Shown here: positions 7,672 through 15,110 of the stretch, piece after piece
How the letters are laid out: every line of letters begins with the position of its first letter
How positions within the stretch are numbered: the first letter of the stretch is position 1
From: Rhodospirillales bacterium 47_12_T64
GTDB taxonomy: Bacteria > Pseudomonadota > Alphaproteobacteria > Kiloniellales > Kiloniellaceae
Direction: 5' to 3'
Length of the DNA stretch: 15,957 bases
NCBI GenBank assembly: GCA_002162915.1
Contig: MABB01000032.1
Span: forward strand, 1 to 15,957
Notes under the pieces: generated by a model
The model's database searches: none
What the model saw: the letters and a program-made list of their open reading frames with translations, nothing else
What the model was told of the DNA's origin: nothing
Made by a program: the position numbers and the translations under genes

Positions 7672-7844
7672 ATTTTATTGCTGCCAATATGTCTATTGCC
7701 GATTTGGCGAATGGGAGTACCATATCGCGACCCCAGATATATTCTGTTCCTCTGTTTATACTAATAGTCTTTAATGTTTCCTTGTTGGTATAAGATATGA
7801 ATAAGGGGCTATTCTTAAACACTTTTTATACATTGGAGCATTTT
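7672..7844. other. Intergenic region upstream of the amidotransferase gene
   Basis: This 173-base region between the gcv terminator and the amidotransferase gene should hold that gene's promoter. Candidate -10 boxes are TATACT (7757-7762) and TATAAG (7789-7794); neither has a good -35 at the right distance. A minus-strand frame of 50 codons (GTG at 7822, stop at 7670) is open and reads protein-like at its C-terminus, but I do not call it (see rejected list). Confidence 0.4.
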
Positions 7845-8609
7845 ATGTGCCGCTGGCTCGCTTATTCCGGGGATGAAATTTTTCTGGATGAATTGCTTTT
7901 CAAACCGGAAAATTCTTTGGTTGAACAATCTCTTCATGCAACAGAGGCAAAAGTAGCGACCAATGGTGACGGGTTTGGTGTTGGCTGGTATGGGCAGAAA
8001 ACAGATCCAGGGCTTTATCGGGAGATCATGCCGGCATGGAACGACTGCAATCTCCAGCATCTGGCGACACAAATTCGCTCATCCCATTTTTTTGCACATG
8101 TCCGTGCCTCAACGGGGACCGCGACTTCCCGGGCGAATTGCCATCCCTTTGTCTATAAAAACTGGATGGGTATGCATAATGGACAAGTTGGCGGGTACGA
8201 ACGTTTCAGGCGCCCTCTAGAAGCCTTTATTACGGATACACATTATGCCAAGCGTATGGGGACAACGGACAGTGAAGCCTTGTTTTATATGCTTTTTCGA
8301 TTTGGCTTGGAAAAAGATCCGGTCAAGGCGATTAGAACGATGGTTGAGACGGTTACTGGCCTTCAACGCGAATACAATATCGAAGAAGCTTTCCGCTGTA
8401 CGATGGCTATAACGGATGGTGTTCGGCTGTATTGCCTCAGATACTCAAGTGATCGTTTTGCACCATCATTGTATTGGCGTAATCAAGATGGTCGTCTGGT
8501 GGTGGTTTCTGAACCTTTAACCGATGATCAAAGTGATTGGAACAAGGTGCCTGCTTCTCATATCCTGATCTCTAATAAATCTGATGTGCAAGAGATCATC
8601 GCTCTTTAG
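7845..8609 (+). CDS. Class II glutamine amidotransferase domain protein (COG0121-like, EgtC/YafJ type)
   Basis: This 254-aa protein is essentially a single N-terminal-nucleophile glutaminase domain. It begins 'MCRWLAYSG', so Cys2 becomes the N-terminal nucleophile after Met removal. Further family motifs are 'NGDGFGVGWYG' (40-50), 'HVRAST' (85-90) with 'NCHPF' (98-102), and 'MHNGQVGGY' (110-118), which bind glutamine and form the oxyanion hole. The frame is open upstream to 7797, but ATG 7845 is right: it places Cys at position 2, and GGAG (7835-7838) lies 6 bases before it. There is no synthetase domain, and no neighbour that would obviously accept ammonia, so the acceptor substrate cannot be told. 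EgtC hydrolyses a gamma-glutamyl intermediate in ergothioneine synthesis, but no egt gene is nearby. The gene stands alone between two terminators and converges on the atp operon. Confidence 0.88.
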   Translation: MCRWLAYSGDEIFLDELLFKPENSLVEQSLHATEAKVATNGDGFGVGWYGQKTDPGLYREIMPAWNDCNLQHLATQIRSSHFFAHVRASTGTATSRANCHPFVYKNWMGMHNGQVGGYERFRRPLEAFITDTHYAKRMGTTDSEALFYMLFRFGLEKDPVKAIRTMVETVTGLQREYNIEEAFRCTMAITDGVRLYCLRYSSDRFAPSLYWRNQDGRLVVVSEPLTDDQSDWNKVPASHILISNKSDVQEIIAL

Positions 8610-8632
8610 ATACATCGTTTAGTTTCAGACAC

Positions 8633-8662
8633 AAAAAACCGGCTCGAAAGAACCGGTTTTTT
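8633..8662. terminator. Bidirectional intrinsic terminator between the amidotransferase gene and atpF
   Basis: AAAAAACCGG (8633-8642) is followed by a 10-base loop and CCGGTTTTTT (8653-8662). The stem has an A tract on one side and a T tract on the other, so it can terminate transcription from both directions. It sits between the amidotransferase stop (8609) and the atpF stop (8686), exactly where two convergent units meet. Confidence 0.88.
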
Positions 8663-8685
8663 ATGACTGTTCTGTCGTGGACAGA

Positions 8686-9174
8686 TCAGTGAAATTTGTC
8701 ACCAAGAGCGCTAATAGAATCATCTAACAGTGCTTTGGATTTCGCTTTGGTCATGCTGCCAGTTAGAATGTTTCTAGTAGCGGCCATTGCAACTTCAACA
8801 GCTTGGTCACGAACTTCGTTCAAAGCAGCAGTTTCTGCCTGAGAGATCTTGTCCAAGGATTGTTGTTCCCGACGTTTAAGGGATTCTTCAAGATCTTTAG
8901 CGGCTTCAACATGGAGGCGCTTGGCTTCCTGTTTAGCATGCTCAATGATCTCTTCAGCTTCACCTAAGGCGTCGCGTTGCTTACGTTTGTATTCTGCGAG
9001 GGTTTTCTGGGCTTCTTCACGTAGATTTTGTGCTTCATCCAGTGTCTTGCGAATTGCTTCGCCACGTGCGTCCAGACCAGCAAGGATTCCTTTGCCGCCT
9101 TTAGCTACAACGATAAACACAAAAATGAAGAAGGAGACGCCAACCCAAAAACCAGGGTTATTCAAAAATTCCAT
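8686..9174 (-). CDS. atpF: ATP synthase Fo subunit b
   Basis: Subunit b forms part of the peripheral stalk linking the membrane proton channel to F1. The 162-aa protein has one N-terminal membrane span (about residues 8-24, 'FWVGVSFFIFVFIVVAK') followed by a long charged helix rich in Ala, Glu, Lys and Arg (about 35-140), as expected for the stalk. It is the last gene of atpI-atpB-atpE-atpF'-atpF. Only 2 bases separate its ATG from the atpF' stop, with GGGAGGGAAGAG just upstream inside atpF', so translation is probably coupled. Relative to the preceding b-like gene it is the b rather than b' copy, by position and by its N-terminus. The operon ends at the bidirectional terminator 24 bases after its stop. 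Confidence 0.93.
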   Translation of the reverse strand: MEFLNNPGFWVGVSFFIFVFIVVAKGGKGILAGLDARGEAIRKTLDEAQNLREEAQKTLAEYKRKQRDALGEAEEIIEHAKQEAKRLHVEAAKDLEESLKRREQQSLDKISQAETAALNEVRDQAVEVAMAATRNILTGSMTKAKSKALLDDSISALGDKFH

Positions 9175-9176
9175 GA

Positions 9177-9671
9177 CTAGCTCTTCCCTCCCAGTACATC
9201 ATCAACAGCTTTGCTGACTTTGGACTCGGTTACATCTGAACCCAGGAGTTTGCCAGTTGCTGCGGTTGCGACTTCAACAGCGACATCTTTGATGTGCTCC
9301 ATTGCTTCACTACGAGCAGCATTAATTTTGTCTTCTGCAATCTGAGTTTTATCGGCAAGTTGAGCGTCGAACTCAGCTTGGCGTTTAGCGCCAATTGCTG
9401 CGATCTCATCTGCAGATTCTTTCAGAGCCGCAATAGCTGAAGCCCGTGCATCAGCAATAGCTTTTTGATAATCCGCGAGGACTTCTTCAGCTTCTTGCTT
9501 CAAGCGTTCTGCTTTTTCCAGATCACCAGAAACTCTGTTTTCACGTTCTTCCAAAATGGAAGCCAGACGTGGCAAAGCAAACTTTGCCATCAGGAAATAG
9601 AGCGCACCGAAAGTAATAACCAGCCAAAAAGCCTGGCTTAGAAACGTATCGATTTGATCAAATTGTGGCAT
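9177..9671 (-). CDS. atpF': ATP synthase Fo subunit b'
   Basis: The b' paralogue pairs with b in the peripheral stalk of alphaproteobacterial and cyanobacterial ATP synthases. The 164-aa protein begins 'MPQFDQIDTFLSQAFWLVI', has one membrane span (about 14-29) followed by 'AKFALPRLASILEERENRV', a hallmark of b', and then a long amphipathic helix. It lies between atpE and atpF, the usual alphaproteobacterial order. The Shine-Dalgarno is weak (AAGG about 11 bases before the ATG), in contrast to the strong one of atpE. A 115-base gap with a large inverted repeat separates it from atpE. The gene is named atpG or atpF2 in some annotations; it is not the F1 gamma subunit. Confidence 0.93.
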   Translation of the reverse strand: MPQFDQIDTFLSQAFWLVITFGALYFLMAKFALPRLASILEERENRVSGDLEKAERLKQEAEEVLADYQKAIADARASAIAALKESADEIAAIGAKRQAEFDAQLADKTQIAEDKINAARSEAMEHIKDVAVEVATAATGKLLGSDVTESKVSKAVDDVLGGKS

Positions 9672-9722
9672 CGTGCAACACGCCTTGTTCAGTTAGCAAA
9701 GTCGAACCAGATAAAAGTCTGA

Positions 9723-9772
9723 TAGGCCGACAGCCATCCAGATACCGAAAAATATCCGGGGATATCGGCCTA
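9723..9772 (-). repeat. Large hairpin between atpE and atpF'
   Basis: TAGGCCGA (9723-9730) and TCGGCCTA (9765-9772) form a perfect 8-bp inverted repeat. The 34 bases between them can fold further: ATATCC (9752-9757) and GGATAT (9760-9765) form an alternative, partly competing inner stem. No T tract follows on the minus strand. By analogy with other atp operons it may protect or separate the atpE message, whose product is needed in many copies; this is inference. Confidence 0.6.
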
Positions 9773-9786
9773 GCAATCTGTGTCGA

Positions 9787-10014
9787 TTAAGCTACGAACA
9801 GAAGGATCAGAGCAACTAGCAGTGAGAATAGTGCGATAGCTTCTGTAACAGCAAAGCCGATCCAGATGTTTGCACCAATTTCGTCTTTAGACGCTGGGTT
9901 ACGAGCGATAGCTTGAAAGTAGCTAGCCCATACGTTACCAACACCAACACCTGCACCAATCATACCTAGAGTAGCAAGACCAGCACCAATGAGTTTTGCA
10001 GCTTCTGCTTCCAT
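9787..10014 (-). CDS. atpE: ATP synthase Fo subunit c (proteolipid, rotor ring)
   Basis: Subunit c forms the proton-driven rotor ring. The 75-aa protein is two hydrophobic helices joined by the polar loop 'ARNP' (R38, N39, P40). Helix 1 has the glycine-rich packing motif 'GAGVGVGN' (20-27). Helix 2 carries the proton-binding carboxylate E58 in 'GFAVTEAIALF'. I see proton-type and not sodium-type features, but this is not conclusive. A TTG at 10023 is in frame, but ATG 10014 is preferred: it matches the family length of 75, and AAGGAG (10025-10030 on the plus strand) is 10 bases upstream. A perfect 7-bp hairpin lies immediately upstream of the Shine-Dalgarno, and another large hairpin lies after the stop. 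Both may raise expression relative to neighbours, in keeping with its high stoichiometry. Confidence 0.96.
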   Translation of the reverse strand: MEAEAAKLIGAGLATLGMIGAGVGVGNVWASYFQAIARNPASKDEIGANIWIGFAVTEAIALFSLLVALILLFVA

Positions 10015-10031
10015 AATTCTCAAGCTCCTTA

Positions 10032-10048
10032 TAACGCTCTAAGCGTTA
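10032..10048 (-). repeat. Hairpin just upstream of the atpE ribosome binding site
   Basis: TAACGCT (10032-10038) and AGCGTTA (10042-10048) form a perfect 7-bp stem with a 3-base loop. On the message strand it ends one base before the AAGGAG of atpE and is preceded by a U-rich stretch (CTTTTTTATC). It could serve as a 5' stabiliser or part of a strong translation start for subunit c (inference). Confidence 0.65.
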
Positions 10049-10082
10049 GATAGATAAAAAAGTTACGATATCTGAAATGATC

Positions 10083-10817
10083 TTAGTGCAGATGGATTGC
10101 ATCATGCAGGTAGATACAAGTCAGGATAGTGAAGACGTATGCTTGCAACGCCGCCACCAAGAGTTCTAGGGCTTGAATGCCAACTAAAACCCCAATAGGG
10201 AAAATCCCAAATATGCCGAGCATGATTACAAAACCGCCGAGGACCTTTAGTAGAACGTGGCCAACAACCATATTTGCAAACAGTCGAACAGATAAACTGA
10301 TCGGACGTGATAGATAAGAAACAAGTTCAATCGGGATCAGAATTACTGCCGTCCACAATGGCGCACCATGTGGGAAGAACAGGCGAAGGAAGCCTGCTCC
10401 GTGACGAGCAAAACCAATTACCGTTACAGCCAGGAAGATAACGATTGCCATAGCAAAGGTAACCGCAATGTGACTGGTAAAGGTAAAGGCTCCAGGTATG
10501 AGGCCGATAATGTTTCCAAAAAGAATAAACATGAACAGGCTGAATACAAACGGGAAATATTTACGGCCTTCAGAGCCAACATTGTCCCGGAGAAGGTTGG
10601 CAACCATCTCATATCCCATCTCTGCCATGCTCTGCCAACGGCCAGGAACAAGTGCCCGTCCGCGGGTTGAGAATACGAGAAAACCTGTAATTAAGGTAAC
10701 CGACAGCACCATGAAAAGGGCTGAATTGGTGAAGGAGATATCGTAACTACCTAGCTGTAAAGATACAATTGGATGTATCTCAAACTGGTGCATTGGGTCA
10801 ATTGAACCTGATGCCAC
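10083..10817 (-). CDS. atpB: ATP synthase Fo subunit a
   Basis: Subunit a provides the two proton half-channels facing the c-ring. The 244-aa protein is strongly hydrophobic with about five to six membrane segments. The essential arginine is R178 in 'ISLSVRLFANMVVGHVLL' (173-190). The C-terminal 'GIQALELLVAALQAYVFTILTCIYL' carries the conserved Glu and Gln/Tyr channel residues. The start is GTG at 10817, supported by AGGGG 7 bases upstream; the ATG eight codons later has no Shine-Dalgarno. The gene lies 18 bases after atpI and 68 bases before atpE, all one operon. Confidence 0.96.
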   Translation of the reverse strand: MASGSIDPMHQFEIHPIVSLQLGSYDISFTNSALFMVLSVTLITGFLVFSTRGRALVPGRWQSMAEMGYEMVANLLRDNVGSEGRKYFPFVFSLFMFILFGNIIGLIPGAFTFTSHIAVTFAMAIVIFLAVTVIGFARHGAGFLRLFFPHGAPLWTAVILIPIELVSYLSRPISLSVRLFANMVVGHVLLKVLGGFVIMLGIFGIFPIGVLVGIQALELLVAALQAYVFTILTCIYLHDAIHLH

Positions 10818-10835
10818 GAAACTTCCCCTCTAAAT

Positions 10836-11180
10836 TTACTCTGCGTCATCTTCGCGGTTATCGCGAAAATGTTTTTTGTTTTCTAACTGTTTAGCGACCC
10901 TTAGTATATTTACAAAGGCCGCTCCTATTCCAAGGAAGAAGAAAATAATCATCAACCAAGGTTTGGTCCCTAATAAAGTATCGAGATAATAGCCAATCCC
11001 GAAGCCCATCATTAGAGCCGCAACTATTTCTACCGATATGCGGAAACCTACCGCCATACCGCCTGCTGCCTCAGCTCGATTACTGGATGCAGGTTTGTTA
11101 ACCTGTTCTTGACGCTCGCGAGCCGCGCGCAGTCTTTTATCCAGGTCCGTCAAAGACGAACGATCTTCAGGATCCGGCAT
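10836..11180 (-). CDS. atpI: ATP synthase protein I (AtpI/AtpZ family)
   Basis: This 114-aa protein has a charged N-terminal region (about 1-38) and two membrane helices ('ISVEIVAALMMGFGIGYYL', about 48-66, and 'WLMIIFFFLGIGAAFVNIL', about 75-93), ending in a charged tail. This is the AtpI/AtpZ layout. It is the first gene of the Fo operon. Homologues assist c-ring assembly or act in Mg2+/Ca2+ handling during ATP synthase biogenesis; it is not part of the finished enzyme. The ATG at 11180 has a strong Shine-Dalgarno (GGGAGG, 8 bases upstream), and the operon promoter lies at 11242-11271. Sequence in this family is poorly conserved, so the call rests on topology and position. Confidence 0.9.
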   Translation of the reverse strand: MPDPEDRSSLTDLDKRLRAARERQEQVNKPASSNRAEAAGGMAVGFRISVEIVAALMMGFGIGYYLDTLLGTKPWLMIIFFFLGIGAAFVNILRVAKQLENKKHFRDNREDDAE

Positions 11181-11241
11181 AACTTAAGCCTCCCTGATGG
11201 CTACTAATTGAGCTGAAGTAGCACCTGTTAAACGCGGGCGC

Positions 11242-11271
11242 AACATACTGATAGGTTCATGCCTATGTCAA
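11242..11271 (-). promoter_or_regulatory. Probable sigma-70 promoter of the atpI-atpF operon
   Basis: On the minus strand a perfect -35 TTGACA (11271-11266) is followed after 18 bases by TATGTT (11247-11242; 4 of 6 matches). Transcription would start near 11234, about 54 bases before the atpI ATG. The spacer holds a small inverted repeat, ATAGG-TTCATG-CCTAT (11251-11266), which could be a regulator site. Confidence 0.7.
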
Positions 11272-11367
11272 GAGAGAAACAGCCTTGTTTTCGCCCTTAT
11301 TCCTGATCGCGATGTCTGTAATTTTACGGTGACTGATTAGAAGGTGTTGAGAGTACTTGGATATGTA

Positions 11368-11409
11368 GAGGTAAACACTTGATGAATAGGAGAACTTGTC
11401 TTTTACCTC
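11368..11409. repeat. Inverted repeat between smc and atpI
   Basis: GAGGTAAA (11368-11375) and TTTACCTC (11402-11409) form a perfect 8-bp inverted repeat separated by 26 bases, 33 bases after the smc stop on the minus strand. No T tract follows, so it is not an obvious terminator. The rest of 11181-11441 contains the atp promoter and nothing else I can name. Confidence 0.4.
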
Positions 11410-11441
11410 GCGTCGGTATGTGGCGTGTTTTTTGTGAAATT

Positions 11442-14400
11442 CTAGGAAGCTTCCTTTTTACTATCAATTAGTTCATCTGCGGTTTCCAAATTGACCGAAA
11501 CCAGCTGGCTTACACCTCGTTCACTCATGGTTACACCAAAAAGGCGGTGGACGCGGGCCATGGTCATGCGATGGTGCGATATGATCAGAAATTTGGTTGA
11601 AGTACTGTGAACCAGTTCTTCGACCAGTTTGCAAAATCGATCCACGTTGGCATCGTCAAGTGGCGCATCAACCTCGTCAAGAACGCAGATCGGAGCCGGA
11701 TTTGTCAAAAAGACCGCAAAAAGAAGTGAGAGCGCTGTAAGGGCCTGCTCACCACCGGATAGCAAGGACATGACTTGAAGGCGCTTGCCGGGCGGGCTCG
11801 CCATTATTTCCAAACCCGCCTGAAGAGGGTCGTCGGCATCTGTAAGGGCAAGATGGGCTCTTCCTCCACCAAAAAGACGGACAAAGAGCTCCGAAAAATG
11901 GACATTTACAAGGTTAAACGCCGTTAAGAGTTTTTCCCTGCCTTCTTTGTTGAGGCTGGCTATCCCTTGGCGAAGTTTATTGATGGCAAGTTGAAGGTCT
12001 TCTTTATCGCCATGCATGGCTTTGATTTGGTTTTCCAGTTCTTCTGCTTCTTTTTCAGCTCTCAGGTTTACAGGGCCCATATTGTCGCGTTCTGAGGTTA
12101 AACGGGTGTGCTTTCTTGTGACATCCTCTCGCTTAGGAAGATCTTCTCCCAACTTAATTTCAGCGATCGAGAGTGCTCTTTCCAATGAACAGCCAAGCCT
12201 CTCTCTGACGCGATCAATGAGTACGCCGAGCGCTTGTTTCACATGAGCTACACTTGCTTCTGAGCGGATCATTGTTTCTCTGGCCTGCGAGAGATGCTGT
12301 TCCGCTTCCCTTTGTTGTCGATCTGCTTCTGCTTGTTGCAGTTCCGAAGATCGCAATTTTTCAGTTGCTTCTCTCTGCTGGGTTTCTGTTTGCTCAATTA
12401 CTAATTTTAGGGCTGTTCGCTGAGTTTGGAGTTGTGCTGGTTTAACGATCCATATCTCGATTTCGGATTCTGCCCGTTTAATGCGGGTATCAATTTCGCT
12501 TAGATACTGTTTTGCATCTCTGGTACGGCGTGACCAGGATGCGAGTTCCTCTTTTATACTCATCAGTCTGTTTTTATGGCTGTCTGTGTCTCTTTTTATC
12601 TGTTCTGATTTAGCCCTGTCTGATGCCAGTTTTTGTCGGCTAGTTGAGAGCTCTTGCTTTAATTCGGTCAACCGACGTTTCTCGCTCTCAAGATCAGGAA
12701 GATCTTTGAGTTCTGCTTTGGCAGTATTGCAGAGTTCTAAAGTTTCGTGTCGCTCTTGCTTTATCCTTTGCGTGTTTTCTTCTAGAGCACTTAACTGGAG
12801 GGCAAGGCGGGTTTCTTTCTGAATGTGCTCTGAGTGGCTATTTTTTTGGATTGTGATGTTACTAAAGGCCCCATTAATAGCAGTGCGAACATCTTTCTCC
12901 TGGGTCGATACCTTTTTCAGGGTTTCTTTGATCGCAGTATGTTTGTTGTGCGCCTCTGCACAAATATGGTCAGAAGTTTTTTTCTGGTTTGCTAAATCGT
13001 GTAATCGATTTCTTTGTTGGAGTCTTGTTGTGGTGGGGGATGGGGCACCATCACGGATGGTTAGTCCATCCCATCGCCACAAAGTACCTTCGCGCGAGAC
13101 GAGGCGTTGTCCCGGTGCCAGTTGGCTATAGCTCGATTCTTCAATCGTCCCGGTTTCAACCAAACCAATTTGAGATAACCTGGTATGTAGGCGTGTGGGG
13201 GCGGTGACGACGCCAAGGAGTGATGGCGTGCCTGAAGGTAATGAAGGCAGGTCTGTCCGTGGGGGGAGATCATGCCAGTGAGCGACAGCTTCCTCGTGAA
13301 ATCCTGCATTTAGATCATCACCAAGCGCCGCGCCCAAGGCTTTTTCGTAACCGGGTTTGACGGTGAGCTCTTCTAGTATGGGGTCTGACACGCTGCCAGG
13401 TTCATCCTGTAGTAGTTCGGTTAGGGCCTTGATTTCTGCCGCTATCGTATGTTGTTTATTTTGGGCTTCTTGCAGTGTATCTCGAAGCTCTTCTTCTTCC
13501 TGGCGGAGGTTTTGTAATTTTTGCTCGAGCTCTGTGGCTTCTCCTTTTAATTGGCGGAGAGTTGTTTCAGCCTGTTGAAGAAGTTCCTCAGCTTTTTGAA
13601 GCTCAGATCCGTCTTTTTTCAAAAGCAGGAGATCGTTGTACTGGCCCTTTTGCTGATTAAGAAGGTGTGATTTTTGTTCCGTTAGGCCAGAGAGTTCGGC
13701 AATGCGTCGGTTAAAAGCAGAGGACTGGACTTCGTTTGAAGCAATTCGAGTGTTGATTTGGTTAATTAATTGATCTGTTTTTGCAACAGTGCGGGAGCCT
13801 GATTTGCATTTTTCTTCGATGGCCAACTGATCTTGGGTAATTGTCTTGTTTTTTTGTTCAATATCCTTTTGTTCGGTGGCAAGGCGTTCTTCCGCTTCTC
13901 GTGCATCAACACTGATACCTGCGGCTCGTGTCCTGTCTTTGGTAAGCTGTTCCAGTAATTCCGTGGTTTGGGAAAGAGCTGCGCGCGCTTGTTCTTCTTC
14001 TTGTTGCAAGTTCTCCTGATTGATCAGAAGTCTTTGAAATTTTGTAGCGGCAATTGTTTCTGTTTCGCGAAGGCCGGGCAGAGTTGCTGTGATTTCTACT
14101 TGGCGTGTTGATTTTTGTGCTGTGATGACTGTCTTTTGAGTGACTTCTTTCTGGGCGGCTGCCAGCTGTTCGCTTGCTATGCTGAGAGCGCGTTTTGCAT
14201 CGACTGATTCGTAGTGAAGTAATATCGCTTCGTGCTGGCGTATGAGTTGAGCCAGGTTTCTATAGCGATTGGCTTGCCGGGCTTGTTTTTTCAATCCTTG
14301 TAGTTGGGCATCAATAGTGATTATGACATCTTCAAGCCGTTCCAGATTGGTTTCGGCAGCTTTTAGTCTAAGCTCTGCCTCATGGCGGCGAGAGTGAAGG

Positions 14401-14918
14401 CCGGTAATGCCCGCTGCTTCTTCCAGGAGCCCCCTCCGGTTTAACGGTTTTGCATTGATAATCTCACCGATACGTCCCTGACTGACAAGTGCTGTCGATT
14501 GAGAGCCACTGGCGGCATCAGCAAAGAGCAGTTGGACATCGCGAGCTCTGACGTCCTTGCCGTTGATTTTATAATTTGAACCGCTACCACGGGAAATGCG
14601 TCGGATGACTTCGATTTCTTCGTACTGATTAAATGCAGCGGGTGCGTTTTTATCGCTGTTATTTAATAGGAGGGTGACCTCTGCAATGTTTCGTGCGGGG
14701 CGGGTTGCTGATCCGGCAAAGATGACGTCATCCATTTCGCTACCGCGCATGCGCTTGGCGGATGTTTCGCCCATCACCCAGCGCAAGGCCTCGACGAGAT
14801 TAGACTTGCCACAGCCATTTGGCCCAACAATTCCGGTCATACCTTTATTGATCAGAAGTTCGCTCTGATCGACAAAGGATTTAAACCCGCTGAGGCGTAG
14901 TTTGTTAAACTGTACCAA
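11442..14918 (-). CDS. smc: Chromosome segregation ATPase Smc
   Basis: Smc is the condensin subunit that organises and separates chromosomes, working with ScpA and ScpB (not in this window). The 1158-aa protein has the full layout. The N-terminal ATPase head has Walker A 'GPNGCGKSN' (32-40) and the Q-loop segment 'LVSQGRIGEIINAKP' (about 145-160). Two long coiled coils lie at about 170-500 and 650-1000. A hinge lies around 515-650, including 'VSREGTLWRWDG' (about 604-615), a segment I associate with alphaproteobacterial Smc. The C-terminal head has 'SLLSGGEQALTALSLLFA' (about 1050-1068) and Walker B with D-loop 'VLDEVDAPLDDANV' (about 1076-1089). The start is TTG at 14918: it gives the usual 'MVQFNKLRLSGFKSF', GGAG lies 10 bases upstream, and the next Met is residue 27, inside the head domain. 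Confidence 0.97.
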   Translation of the reverse strand: MVQFNKLRLSGFKSFVDQSELLINKGMTGIVGPNGCGKSNLVEALRWVMGETSAKRMRGSEMDDVIFAGSATRPARNIAEVTLLLNNSDKNAPAAFNQYEEIEVIRRISRGSGSNYKINGKDVRARDVQLLFADAASGSQSTALVSQGRIGEIINAKPLNRRGLLEEAAGITGLHSRRHEAELRLKAAETNLERLEDVIITIDAQLQGLKKQARQANRYRNLAQLIRQHEAILLHYESVDAKRALSIASEQLAAAQKEVTQKTVITAQKSTRQVEITATLPGLRETETIAATKFQRLLINQENLQQEEEQARAALSQTTELLEQLTKDRTRAAGISVDAREAEERLATEQKDIEQKNKTITQDQLAIEEKCKSGSRTVAKTDQLINQINTRIASNEVQSSAFNRRIAELSGLTEQKSHLLNQQKGQYNDLLLLKKDGSELQKAEELLQQAETTLRQLKGEATELEQKLQNLRQEEEELRDTLQEAQNKQHTIAAEIKALTELLQDEPGSVSDPILEELTVKPGYEKALGAALGDDLNAGFHEEAVAHWHDLPPRTDLPSLPSGTPSLLGVVTAPTRLHTRLSQIGLVETGTIEESSYSQLAPGQRLVSREGTLWRWDGLTIRDGAPSPTTTRLQQRNRLHDLANQKKTSDHICAEAHNKHTAIKETLKKVSTQEKDVRTAINGAFSNITIQKNSHSEHIQKETRLALQLSALEENTQRIKQERHETLELCNTAKAELKDLPDLESEKRRLTELKQELSTSRQKLASDRAKSEQIKRDTDSHKNRLMSIKEELASWSRRTRDAKQYLSEIDTRIKRAESEIEIWIVKPAQLQTQRTALKLVIEQTETQQREATEKLRSSELQQAEADRQQREAEQHLSQARETMIRSEASVAHVKQALGVLIDRVRERLGCSLERALSIAEIKLGEDLPKREDVTRKHTRLTSERDNMGPVNLRAEKEAEELENQIKAMHGDKEDLQLAINKLRQGIASLNKEGREKLLTAFNLVNVHFSELFVRLFGGGRAHLALTDADDPLQAGLEIMASPPGKRLQVMSLLSGGEQALTALSLLFAVFLTNPAPICVLDEVDAPLDDANVDRFCKLVEELVHSTSTKFLIISHHRMTMARVHRLFGVTMSERGVSQLVSVNLETADELIDSKKEAS

Positions 14919-15110
14919 GCGTGCGGATCTCCGAGCCTAGATGCCTCTCTTTGTTAGGAGCGAGGCTTCGAGTATATGCCGTTGTTTCGGTTGCCATAAT
15001 TAAAAGAGTAACTTGAAGGATAGTCCTCTGCAACCATGGGAAAGAGCGCTGGTAGATAGCCAGTAGATAACCGGTAGATACAGGAGAGTAAGGCGAAGAG
15101 GTAGAAACAA
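14919..15110. other. Upstream region of smc
   Basis: This region lies between the dsbA terminator and the smc start and should carry the smc promoter. On the minus strand TATACT (14976-14971) is a fair -10, but the sequence 17-18 bases upstream does not match a -35. A three-copy 11-bp repeat lies further upstream (15051-15080). No ORF is credible. Confidence 0.4.
15051..15080. repeat. Three-copy 11-bp phased repeat upstream of smc
   Basis: GGTAGATA at 15051-15058, AGTAGATA at 15062-15069 and GGTAGATA at 15073-15080 are spaced exactly 11 bases apart, with separators GCC and ACC. On the minus strand the unit reads TATCTACC or TATCTACT. The period is close to one helical turn, so the copies would face the same side of the DNA. 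It is either a protein-binding array or a short tandem duplication. Confidence 0.6.

Noticed and set aside
7569..7793. Plus-strand 74-codon ORF after gcvP
   Set aside because: It runs through hairpins 2 and 3 and the strong gcv terminator, has no ribosome binding site, and its product looks like no protein family.
7670..7822. Minus-strand 50-codon ORF between the gcv terminator and the amidotransferase
   Set aside because: The C-terminus reads protein-like but it is short, starts at GTG with no Shine-Dalgarno and has no recognised homologue. Kept only as a low-interest finding.
11381..11470. Short plus-strand ORF (about 29 codons) overlapping the smc 3' end
   Set aside because: It is antisense to the smc C-terminus, has no family resemblance, and its length is easily reached by chance.
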